64,000 bases of DNA from Rotaria sordida (lineage: Eukaryota > Rotifera > Eurotatoria > Philodinida > Philodinidae), in assembly GCA_905250125.1 (NCBI GenBank), contig CAJNOL010000008.1, positions 422,104-486,103 of the forward strand, in the 5' to 3' direction. Below the pieces are notes generated by a model. The model searched no databases and had not been told where the DNA came from. It saw only the letters and a list, made by a program, of their open reading frames with translations. Each line of letters opens with the position of its first letter. The first letter of the stretch is position 1. The position numbers and the translations under genes are program-made. Positions 26,201 through 34,330 of the stretch are shown piece after piece.

Positions 26201-29200
26201 GAGAAAATTTATTTCATTAGCATGTCTATTCAAAATTCTAAAATAATTGTAATCTTTAATAATGAAAAATATTTTTTAATAGACAATTACACTCACATAT
26301 GAGATTCAATTGCAAAAAGCTTTTAATCAAAATTAAAAATATTGATGAAATTATATGTTCAAAAAATTGTATTAAGACAAAAAACAATCCTATCATTCAA
26401 AATATACCTAAACTTATGAACAATACAAACATTTCATTAATTTTCTTTTTTTATTACAATTATTCATAAAATAACCGACAAATTCTTCGCATTAAAATCA
26501 TTTCTAATTTACAATGTTCGACAAAAACAACGAATGATATTCTATTGATCAAATAAATTTATCTTAAATATTTTGTTTACTATTAATATCATTTTCATTT
26601 ATTTGTCATCGTTTATATTTCTTTTTTTGAATTAATAAATAAAACATAATGATTCAATCGTTACAATATCATCATGAAAATACCAATTAATAATTCAAAA
26701 AAACAAAATATTACATATAATGATAATGTAAATCATTAAACATATTATATAGAATATAATATACAGTTAATTTCCTTTTCCTACACTCGTGATTAAAGAA
26801 AAAAATAATTAGTCATAATATTTCATATGATTCACAAAAGGAAAGGTAAACACTAGCTAAGTGTAATATTCTGATTTTATCTTGGTTTTTTTTTTCGTAT
26901 AAACTCAGATTAATCTACTAACGATAGAAAAAGAAACCGTACAAATTAAGTCTAATTATCATTTTAAAATCACGATAATTTCCTTATTGTCTTTGAGTCT
27001 ACTTTTCTTTTTTTTTGTCATATTTATCAAGATAAAATCACACGCTAAAAAAAATCCTAATTGATCGCACCCATCATCACTAGCGTGCATGTCTATCAGC
27101 TGACCATCAAAATTAAGTTCTTCCAAGCAATATATAATGACTGACGACGAACAAAAGGACACGCTGATATTCGTCGCATGTTATATTACTAAAGAGAGGC
27201 GTTGAAAAGCAATTCCGTATGTGTATGTCTCTGTTTCTGTTTCATATACGTATATATCTATATATTGTAGACAACAAAATGTCATCACTCGTTCAAATAT
27301 AAACATATTCTTTCGGTTCAATTCACTTCTGCCATATATATTCGCCAGAACTCACGATCATCATCATTTACCGATTTTCTTCATCTTTATTTTACTAACC
27401 ACCATAACATTAAATACATTAAGTAGCAGCACGCATACATATATATATATATATATTCTTTCGCCTTCATTTCATCTTCGATTCGTCTGGCATTCACTTA
27501 AACGAAGAATCATTCGCATTCTCTCTCATTTTCCTTTTTGCTTTATATTATAAACAATTCTAATAAATACTGTATATATATATATATATATAATCATAGC
27601 TTGAAATATGTTGATCATCTCAATTCAAGCATGATGCTTAACTTTGACAGTTAGTATAGACATTAAACACATCCACACACGCGCATCACGTCGGAACCAT
27701 GATTTCCGTTTAGAGATCTCATTTTTATTCTACTACTAATGTATAGCAGGTGCAGAGAATATGATCATGCATTTTAAGATAAAAACAAAAAAAAAATAAA
27801 GAAAACTTAGAGAAAAACTAAAAAGAGGAATCAATTGAAACATCATGCACTTACCTTGAACATATAAATGAACAAATGCTTTTTGTGGTGGTTGAGTATT
27901 AACTTCACATGTATAGATTCCTTCATCATCAATATTAACATTAGTTATTGTTAATGAATAATCATGATCAGTACGTTGAATATTTAAACGATAATCAGTT
28001 ATTAATAAATCTTGATTATGTGCTAATATTGAATCTCCATTATGTGATCCATAACTTTGTCGAATCCATATTAATTGATGTGATGATGAAAGTGATAATT
28101 CATGATTTATACTACTAAATATACATGCTAATTTTGCTTTTTGTCCACTAATTACTGTTACATTCGTTTGTAATGCTTCCATTATTGGTTTAATTTCTCC
28201 TAGATTAAAAAAGAAAAGAAAAAAAAACATACACATTTTTTTTTTCGCGTTCTTTTATTTTATTATATTTCAATGAAGAAAAATTTTCCCCCTAAAGCAA
28301 GTGTCATCATTGATTTGTTGTATTAAAGAACAATATGCAATATATAGAGCTCATCAACCATGCATAGCAACAAAGACAAAAAATGGACAAATCCTGTCCG
28401 CTAAGATCGAATTAGAACTGAATGATGCGCGTTATCCCCAATCAAATTAGTCAGTTCATATACTTTCATTCATTCACAACTCGTAACAGACATCCCCCAA
28501 TGAGCTAATGTCTGCCCATATTTATATATATGTATTGGAATGCAAATCGGTGTCACATTGGGAGAAGCACTATTCATAAGCGGTGCGCACAATTTCCCTT
28601 TTTTCTTTTTTTTATTTTATTTGAATAAAATAAATCTCTTTGGAGATAAAAAAAAAAAAAAGAAAACAAAAAAAAAGAAGAAATCATATTTTTACATAAC
28701 TATAGAAGTACTTACAAAGAAAATTTATTTCTATTATGCTATTTACTTTTTATTATTGACCATTGTCCACGGTAATTACAGACAGATGATCCGTGATACT
28801 TGTGCTGGTCAACATCGGGTTAACATCTTTATTGATGATGATTCTATGACATAATCTATTTTCCTTTCTCTCAAGGTAAGTATATATTTTCTTGTTCTCT
28901 ATCTCTCTCATAACAGGCGACAGAATAGTTCAACACATTACGCTACAATCAATTTATCAGAAAAGAGAGAGAAAGAGAGGGATGTACATATGATCAAGAG
29001 AACTTGTCAACTATTCTTGTTTTAGTCTAAGTGAGTGAGTGACAACAAGTGTATCAATAAATAGATAATGACAATTGAGATTGCTAAGGAATTTTACAGA
29101 TGGACCAATTCATATATATATATATATCGCCTTGTATTAAGATATACATATATATATATGTATATATATATACAAAAGAAGATATGATTTATGCAAATCA

Positions 29201-29536
29201 CAGCTGAACTTGAACATTATCACGACGTGTGTGTATATGGTAAAATGGTCGTTTACATCATCGCCATATACATATATTTATATATACATTGAATTTATGG
29301 CGTTGGAAGAGTTTTACGTCTTATATTATCACTTTTATATTACTTCTATACAATCGCATGAATATACAAAAAAAAATGAACAAAAATCTGAAATATCCAT
29401 TTACTATCGATTGATTTTAATCTCACGCATCGATACTTATGATAACCTATAATATAATCTTCTTACCATTATTATCAATGAAAGACGATGTTTCAATGAT
29501 GAGAAGAAGAAGACAAACGAAGAAGGTCCAAAACAT
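12473..29536 (-). CDS. GPI-anchored three-Ig adhesion protein, lachesin/IgLON-like
   Basis: Predicted cell-surface Ig-superfamily protein of 412 residues. Six exons, each junction phase 1: 29536-29467 (signal peptide MFWTFFVCLLLLIIETSS), 28199-27855 (Ig1, residues ~25-138), 19201-18893 (Ig2, ~139-241), 13115-12825 (Ig3, ~242-338), 12757-12635 (linker) and 12573-12473 (C-terminal tail). Each Ig exon shows the two cysteines, the core Trp and the D/S-x-G-x-Y-x-C signature: DEGIYTCEVN in Ig1, QSGHYECRASN in Ig2, DFGLYACYAES in Ig3. The final exon encodes ITKANFASSLFISYYLLIL and ends in a hydrophobic run with no basic tail, a GPI-anchor signal. Signal, three Ig domains and GPI is the layout of lachesin, IgLON and neurotrimin proteins, which mediate neural cell adhesion. 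Two introns (8,653 and 5,777 bp) are huge for this genome and hold other genes. Read-through of exon 5 instead gives a stop at 12624 without the anchor. Confidence 0.82.
14079..14104. repeat. (AC)n microsatellite
   Basis: Short run of AC dinucleotides within the intron between the Ig2 and Ig3 exons of the adhesion-protein gene. Confidence 0.9.
15184..16770 (-). CDS. TGF-beta superfamily ligand precursor, activin/TGF-beta type
   Basis: Secreted signalling precursor of 528 residues in one uninterrupted exon, nested in an intron of the adhesion-protein gene on the same strand. A signal peptide (MTSWFVIINIILLLSPSF) is followed by a Gln/Asn-rich prodomain with several N-glycosylation sequons. A minimal RPAR dibasic-type site precedes a 141-residue mature domain (residues ~388-528). 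The cystine-knot ligand is clear: CLPTSTCCRRSLTIDL, FVIYPRQLDIGECIGLC, then QCCSYS, LELMYTTRNG, and the terminal IPNMVVEECKCG. Nine cysteines, including the CC pair near the N-terminus, fit the TGF-beta/activin/myostatin branch rather than BMPs. Two oddities: 53 residues separate CxGxC from the CC pair (about 30 is usual), and the conserved Trp after the first strand is absent. The receptor and pathway would be Smad signalling, by family knowledge only. Confidence 0.88.
   Translation of the reverse strand: MTSWFVIINIILLLSPSFLQARYRAQSKRRYSMSTQSFVPTFSSNNINNNNIYADADELQGKTNDNYWIDSIKVTTRTSSSMPQYKANEEQIEQFTRLLFERLNLKEPPNVTMNANDDTGLPSSILKQLEQQTKEQQRFHDNEENNYYRKQKAHDELMPTAERAILPGDHIPNHTCQRQLSVKLNLAEHYLQNIDCFRFTKSPKESTSLPTNQAVNELRLYVKRNYFHLNEQQQQQGQIQPDMFQIYQIFRPTSNDTTQPPLTGHTDTIRLSVREFRALNDDWFELIIVPNDDSINRTTIYNQLIMPWYALAIDRDLQFLSSLNRHYYRQYHSKKHTSYPSRSDNDDENNKQTQQQLPYMLVEYGDKIPPSSSGRRGTRDATARPARGCLPTSTCCRRSLTIDLDQGSSALNFVIYPRQLDIGECIGLCGTSGSSLKYTDVKNAQHRNEHNSAYNLLLLQNSLHFNRSATTIANLHDQQSPQCCSYSRTSGLELMYTTRNGGPIIRKFIPNMVVEECKCGLPATIQQV
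16933..16940. promoter_or_regulatory. Consensus CRE palindrome upstream of the TGF-beta-type gene
   Basis: TGACGTCA lies 163 bp upstream of the start codon of the TGF-beta-type ligand gene. This is the full consensus site for CREB/ATF bZIP factors. Its position suits a proximal promoter, but an 8-bp match can arise by chance and no function is shown. Confidence 0.4.
17036..17283. repeat. (GA)n and (CT)n purine/pyrimidine microsatellite tract
   Basis: GA-rich runs from about 17036 to 17185 are followed by a CT-rich run at about 17246-17283. The complementary tracts could pair into a hairpin, or the GA tract could act as a GAGA-type element. The tract lies 270-510 bp upstream of the TGF-beta-type ligand start, inside the large Ig-gene intron. 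Confidence 0.75.
18040..18255. other. GC-richer patch with inverted GCCGACCAT motif
   Basis: Within an otherwise AT-rich intron, GGCGCCGACCAT near 18069 and ATGGTCGGCAT near 18242 are inverted relative to each other, with GCGCGCCGTCGGCC nearby. The base composition differs clearly from the surroundings. It might be a small decayed element or a regulatory island; the sequence does not decide. Confidence 0.35.
19900..20695. mobile_element. Second fold-back element, ~0.8 kb
   Basis: The halves 19900-20215 and 20350-20695 are imperfect inverted repeats. Matching blocks include ATGCACCAGTTCCTAGAACA (19939) with its counterpart TGTTCTAGGAATTGGTGCAT (20606), GGATTGTTTATA with TATAAACAATCC, and TTGATTTTAAGATCTACG with the inverted copy at 20390-20410. 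It lies in the large intron between the Ig1 and Ig2 exons. Sequence and tips differ from the 4597-5736 element, so it is a separate family. No coding capacity and no clear target duplication were seen. Confidence 0.75.
21025..21725 (-). repeat. Dispersed ~650-bp repeat, copy 2 (inverted)
   Basis: Reverse-complement copy of the repeat at 66-715 and 44935-45625. Matching landmarks include CCACCCCTCAGAAATC at the outer end, TTTTCGGGAGATATTCAAC, AAGAGCATGACAGAG and, further in, the CTTCGAGAATTTTGAGATGC block. It sits in the intron between Ig1 and Ig2 of the adhesion-protein gene. Confidence 0.65.
22593..23027 (+). pseudogene. C2-domain protein pseudogene with one in-frame TGA
   Basis: Two exons, 22593-22761 and 22823-23027, joined by a 61-bp GT/AG intron in matching phase, encode nearly a complete C2 domain. 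It opens GQLLITIVEARVL, continues NDAYVQVYIDDDYK, and after the intron HIHIKVYDEDDTAG, then AIGSAKIDL and a closing strand to TAA. The calcium-loop aspartates (NDAYV and DEDD) are retained, as in small stand-alone C2 proteins. A TGA at 22706-22708 interrupts the frame where Arg or Lys would be expected, consistent with a CGA-to-TGA transition. No start exon with a matching donor was found upstream. It lies antisense inside the large Ig-gene intron. Splicing and frame are otherwise intact, so the loss looks recent, or this is a disrupted allele or assembly error. Confidence 0.65.
24072..24334. mobile_element. Possible solo LTR
   Basis: A 263-bp segment begins TGTAG and ends CTACA, contains a TATA-like CATAAATAG near 24187, and is followed by AATAAA at 24346. 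Its composition is less AT-rich than its surroundings. These are LTR-like features, but no convincing target duplication flanks it and no retrotransposon coding remnant is adjacent. Low confidence. Confidence 0.3.
24533..25576 (-). CDS. Multi-pass membrane protein with C-terminal tandem repeats
   Basis: Unrecognised 347-residue membrane protein encoded in one exon, nested in the large intron between Ig1 and Ig2 and on the same strand as the host. After a hydrophilic Ser-rich N-terminus (MKRSKSEESHPTPSRSDD) there are about seven to eight hydrophobic stretches between residues 20 and 260, for example FVCACVILPFLAEAAYIF, HIILYTVWATVDTIYFIC, ATLYIFVVVVTASVATEW and EIVAACFCYLFIVMQFF. The segments carry several acidic and His residues. 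A basic loop (FKKNRKYRHRAR) leads into a cytoplasmic-type tail with three 19-residue repeats, each starting STARTDDMIS or a close variant. No family motif (GPCR, transporter) is identifiable. Lack of introns may mean retroposition, but the nested TGF-beta-type gene is also intronless. Confidence 0.75.
   Translation of the reverse strand: MKRSKSEESHPTPSRSDDRFFVCACVILPFLAEAAYIFDAFYYHSSANSASGYEGLLSSILSVFIYLQYCAPLRSRYIRFFYHLSLWILTEVGTLAHIVYYVKKNDALHIILYTVWATVDTIYFICLICCRVFYKHRGLHVHVPIEQEHLFHFMSRLEVILALFIPVFFDIHLTTLTRDNIAFYILFDFFAESYHRFRGAAIKATLYIFVVVVTASVATEWLYIAKHEHKFEIASVITEIVAACFCYLFIVMQFFPGNFIFKKNRKYRHRARTISTATTSAFRPARVSTARTDDMISYGFDSERHISTARTDDMISCGFDSDRHISTACTDDMISDDYDPDRHVSYF
24549..24719. 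repeat. Three tandem 57-bp units in coding sequence
   Basis: Three head-to-tail 57-bp units start at 24549, 24606 and 24663, with a few substitutions. They encode the 19-residue repeats at the C-terminus of the nested membrane protein. The unit length is a multiple of three, so copy-number change keeps frame. Confidence 0.92.
25577..27854. other. Intron sequence, no further gene seen
   Basis: Remainder of the 8.65-kb intron between the nested membrane-protein gene and the Ig1 exon. It is AT-rich, with TA microsatellites near 27440-27460 and 27570-27592. No splice-supported coding segment was found on either strand. Confidence 0.5.
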
Positions 29537-31788
29537 TGTACGTTAATAGAATATTTATGTATTTTAAATAAAAATATTTATATTTGTTGATGTTGTTGTT
29601 GTTGTTGTTATTCGAAGTTTGACAACAAGATAAAAAAAAGACCGAAATCGAAAAGTATTGTTAGTCACTATGTCCACTTAAATGAAGAGAGTACTTGAAT
29701 GTCGGCACGATGTACAACCATCGAGACAAGAAACAGGGAGGAGAATAGGATGAGCTTATATGTTGTGTGTTGCTTCCTGCTGCTACTGCTGTTGCACGTT
29801 ATGCGATCGTAAGAGCAAGGAGAGACTTTTTCTCTTTCGCTCTTTTCTCTCTCTCTCTCTCTCGTCTTCTCTTTCGTTGTCCATATACATATAATAGTCG
29901 TCTAAAGAGAATAGTTATTACATTGAGATACTAGTCTAAACTGACTTTTTTTTTTGTTCGATGTTATACATTGAAAGAAAGCGAAAAACTCATCGCTCAT
30001 GTTCCGATGTTGGAATGAACGATAACGTCGAAAATTCAATTCATTTATTTGTGGTTTTTTTTTCTTGCGACGTCTATAATCATATCAAAGAATTCCAACG
30101 AAATAAAAACAGGAAAAAAAAAACAAGAAATTATCGATGCGAATATAAATGAATGTCATAATTTAACAAAATAAAGATCTCTATTATTTCAAGATTTGAT
30201 ATTTTATATATCATCGATTAATATAAAGATTATATAAAAATAATTTGATATGGATCAAAGATCAAACGAATATTTATTGAATGATAGAATACAAATTCAA
30301 TCAATATAAACGCGTGTACAGATGAATAATTGTAAAAATGGATCTATAAAAGATGGTTTTTCTTCTATATGAATACTTAATATTTAAATTTTGATAAATA
30401 AAAATCTTTCACTTGCTCATCAGTATTCAGATGCTCATGAAGATATTTGTTTGATATATCAAAAATTTCTAGCAAGATTTGTCTTATGATAATTATTTAT
30501 CATACACATAGAGAGAAAAAGAAATAGTATGCCTTGTCTGTAAAAAGATAAAATCAAAAGCAAAATGTCTGCTTTATTGACTTATGCAATTGATGAGTGT
30601 TAATCAATTAATGGTTCATTTAATCTTGCATAATTTCGTAATAGAAATGAATCATCATTTATCCAAGAACATATGTCCTTTTTATTAAAAAAAATATGCA
30701 TCTGTAATTATTATTTAACTGTAATATTTAAAAATGTTATTTGAATAAAAATAGATAAAAAATAAGATATTAACTTCTTTCTAAATATGTTTGTAAAGAA
30801 ACGCACAAATTCAGTTGAGAATTGTATTCATATAATCTGAATTATATACAATAAATTTGTTAAATACAATATAGTAAAGTTTTGTTATAGTTGATACAGC
30901 GAAGTACTAAGAATGATAGTCAAAAACTTGTTCTGTTGTAAATTATCACTGATAAGCTGAAAAAAGAATCGAAATTTGATGACCTTTATGTCCCTAAAAT
31001 ATGAGAAAGGTACACCTGTGCCTGATAAATTGTTATCTATTATAGTGCGAAAGTCCAAACAAAACCAAGTTATTTTGTAATTAGAGCTAATAATAAAATT
31101 TTATTGAATATAAAACTTAGAAACTTTTCATTCAAACTCTATTGTATGCTTGTTTAGTCATTATTTTAATATCTTTAAAATACATCAAACATATATAAGT
31201 CATACTAAAAGTAACATAATTTACAGTCAAAACTTCATTGAATATAGGTTATCTAGTTTTATCACTCAAGATAATGAATTCAGATTGTATATTTCTCCGG
31301 TGAATCATATTCGAAAAAAAGAACTTCTTAAAAATGCCTTGAAACAAATAAATGAGTAAGCAAAAATCCATTCTTTTTTTTTTTTGAAAAGATTAATTCA
31401 TCCATATATTTCATGAGTGTAAAATCATTTAATAATCTATTCATTTTTCGAAACTTATTTTTTCGTCCAAAAAGCATATTTACAAAAATATATTCAAACA
31501 AAAAATGAAAAAAAAAACTTTTTCTACCATTGAAAGCCTATCCATACATTATACAAATAAAACAAAAAAGAGCAAACCAACATTAGTCTAGAAAAAATCC
31601 GACAAAAAAGAAAATATTTATCAAAGCTACGATCAAGTAATGAATAGGCATAAAAAAAAGAATAAATAAAACAATCAGGAACATTTGCAGATATGAAATA
31701 CAAAGTTATAGAAGTTAATGTATCTGTTACCTCACAAAGATAATATGACTGAAAATAACGAGACAAAAAAAAAATTATTATTATTATC
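29537..31788. other. Upstream region of the adhesion-protein gene; no gene seen
   Basis: Between the signal-peptide exon of the Ig gene and the last exon of INSIG. It holds a GTT trinucleotide run (~29587-29610), a CT run (~29845-29865) and AT-rich sequence. The Ig-gene promoter and 5' leader should lie in the first few hundred bases. No other coding segment is supported. Confidence 0.5.
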
Positions 31789-32716
31789 TTATTCATTCTT
31801 TATATGTTCTTGTTCGATTTGACTACTCGATGTTAGTGATTGATTATCCTATAAATATATAAATAATAATAATAAAAATAATAATAAGACAAAAATAAAC
31901 AAAAGAATATAAATACTCGAGATAAAAGCTTTGTTATTTGTATAATAAGAATAGCACCGGCAAATGTTAGACAAGGTACACATGTTTTTAAATAAAAATC
32001 CGAATTTGTATATCTTTAAAAAAAAAAGAGAAATCGAATTTCTTATAGATCTATTGAAAAGAAAATAATAAATAGATTTACTCTAATGCACCAGCACGTA
32101 ATAAAATTTCTGTAATCATGGTTAATATAAATGATACAATACTTGAAAAAGTAAAACCAATTATACTTCTATCAAACCACCACCAAAATGCTATACATAA
32201 ACAGACTACTGTAATAGAAAAATGAAGATCACTTTGAAATGTAATTTTCTAAACAAAAAAAAAAAAAAAAATCTATATGCATTACTTCTTTTCATTTTGT
32301 ATTTCTAAACATACTGCACATAAATGATTGATACCAACAAATATTACTAATGATTTACAAATTCGAGATTTTTGCATAGTATCATCATTATCTGTAGACA
32401 TAGATGTTTGATCAATAGAAGTTACAAGCATTGGATAAAGAAGATCAACTAAAACTATTTAAATGAAAGAAAATTAAAAAAAACCAACAAAATATTTCAT
32501 ATAATTTTTTTTTCTTTATTTACCAGCACCAAGACCACATACAGAAATGAGACTCAAAGCAGGTAAAGTAAGCATAAGACGAGGAGAATTAAATAATAAT
32601 AATTTATGTTCATATTGAAAAGTCATTAATACGACAGCTAATGTACAACCGAAAGTAAATAATATTAATGAACGTGATGAACAAGATAAGGCACTACGAA
32701 CTAGCATTGCTGCCAT
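31789..32716 (-). CDS. INSIG: INSIG, insulin-induced gene protein (ER sterol sensor)
   Basis: ER membrane protein that, in other animals, binds oxysterols and retains SCAP/SREBP or directs HMG-CoA reductase to degradation. Five exons: 32716-32524, 32454-32315, 32248-32082, 32013-31917 and 31848-31789; all introns are 66-70 bp with consensus ends, giving 218 residues (human INSIG2 is 225). Diagnostic blocks line up in order: the first span (FTFGCTLAVVLM), DLLYPMLVTSID, VIFVGINHLCAKITF, the signature WWWFDRSIIGF with the functional Asp, a span ending ITEILLRAGALEYT, and DFYLKTCVPCLTFAGA. The tail DNQSLTSSSQIEQEHIKNE is hydrophilic. The start Met suits the family, whose N-terminus is short and variable. 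It is followed closely by THUMPD1 and RBM39 upstream on the same strand, with no functional link implied. Confidence 0.92.
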
Positions 32717-32749
32717 TTGTTGTTTTAGTTCGAGTTTATTTTTGTATAT

Positions 32750-32880
32750 CTAGATAGAAGATAGTAAATAGTAAGGCAACTACAAATAGATGTAGGCTAT
32801 ATAAGTGAGTCGATAAGTTAGATGAGACAGACCACAATGGCGTGATCGCAAAATACTTACCCCTCTTCTGTGCCCTCCAT
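32750..32880 (-). promoter_or_regulatory. INSIG 5' leader: candidate intron and upstream ORF
   Basis: A strong donor (GTAAGTATT) at 32860 and an acceptor ending at 32750 define a possible 111-bp leader intron. After splicing, an ATG at 32880 opens a 14-codon upstream ORF (MEGTEEGYTKINSN) that stops before the INSIG start codon. An upstream ORF of this sort commonly lowers translation of the main frame. The leader structure is inferred from splice consensus alone. Confidence 0.4.
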
Positions 32881-33107
32881 TGACGATGATATAAGGGTAG
32901 AAAGAGGAAAAGAGAACACAACGCGAGAAAAAGAGAAAAAGAGAACTATAATACCCGGTCATAACTTAATATGTAAGGTTATCATGGACTTTAATAGTAA
33001 GTTGAAAAAAAACTATGAAAACAAATGACTAATATTTTTAGTTACGTTTTTTATTTAGATTTGGTTTTTGTGTTCTTATACAGACAAAAAAAACAAAAGA
33101 AACTCAT

Positions 33108-33152
33108 TTATTCATTTGTTTCTTCATTATTATTATCATCGTCGTGTTCATC

Positions 33153-33185
<33 letters not shown>

Positions 33186-34076
33186 TGCAAATGTAATTTT
33201 ATTTTGTTGTTGTTGTCCTTCTTCTGTTGTTGTCACAGCTAAATTAATTGAAGCAAGATTGTATTTTTTATACATATCATAATTTCGTACAACTGAAATA
33301 AGTATTAAATTTCTAATTACATGTATTAATATATGTATTTGTGGTTTTTTATAATCACGTTTTAATATTTTTCCATTTAAATCATCAGATTTTCTTGATA
33401 TTAAATCATTAATAAGAATTTCTTCTAAATGACTTGATTTTAATGTTGTATTATTAGATTTTTTAGCTTGTACATCAAACCATATAATATTGTTTGATGT
33501 ATCATTTTCATTTATAAGTAATAAAATTTGTTCGATAAATTCTTTTTTTATAATTAATTTTCTTAAATCATCTTCATATGCTTTACATATAAATGATATT
33601 GGTATTAAACGTTCAATATATCGACTATGTTGTTCTTTTGTTTGTATACATGTATTAAATATTAATTCAATAAGTTTATTTAATGATATTATTGGTAATA
33701 TACTTGTAACAAAAAATGAATGTTTCGTACCTGATCTAACAATTTGAAAACGACGAATTTTTTTATTTGAATTATTTAATTTAAGTTTTTCATTTTCTAA
33801 TGCTGAATCAAGATCATTAAGATTTGGTATTTCATTATCAATATCTTTTTCTTCAGAAAATTCTGGACCACATAATTGATCAGCAAAACGATTTAATAAA
33901 TTATAAACTTCATTACGAACAAATGATTCTTTTGATGAACAAAATGTTACAAAGAATCCATGTTGATCTACTTGAATTGTATTATGATTAGATGAATTAG
34001 TAGTATTAGATATATTGGATCTTTTATTTTGATGATAATTTCGACGTGCTGGTTTTTGATGTTTTACACGAACCAT
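33108..34076 (-). CDS. THUMPD1: THUMP domain protein THUMPD1/Tan1
   Basis: tRNA-binding adaptor; the family partners with the NAT10/Kre33 acetyltransferase to make N4-acetylcytidine in tRNA-Ser and tRNA-Leu. A single exon of 322 residues. The start chosen is MVRVKHQKPARR, since the frame upstream (19 more codons) is not family-like. After a basic N-terminus comes DQHGFFVTFCSSKESFVRNE, matching the conserved Tan1/THUMPD1 opening, then the THUMP region with ERLIPISFICKAYEDDLRKL and the closing ISVVRNYDMYKKYNL. These blocks have direct counterparts in THUMPD1. The C-terminus ends in an Asp/Glu tail with a run of aspartates encoded by a TCA/ATC trinucleotide repeat (about 33155-33186), which may vary in length between alleles. 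The gene lies between INSIG and RBM39 on the same strand. Confidence 0.9.
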
Positions 34077-34330
34077 CTTCAATAGAATAAAACAAGAATG
34101 GATTTTTCTTTTGTTATCCAATAATACGCACAAATTTTTCGAAAAAAATTATGGTTTACAAAAAAAAAAAAACAACAAACAAACAAACAAACAAATACAG
34201 AAGACAAATTTTTTTTTTTAAACAAATGTATTTATATATATAAATATATCTATACTCATTTTAATCGTAATTTTTTTTTTCTGTGACTAAAACGATAGGT
34301 CGTTGTCAATTGCAGAATCTAAAGAATTTA

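Noticed and set aside
33025-33282. Plus-strand frame with a poly-Ser run
   Set aside because: Antisense shadow of the TCA/ATC repeat encoding the acidic tail of THUMPD1.
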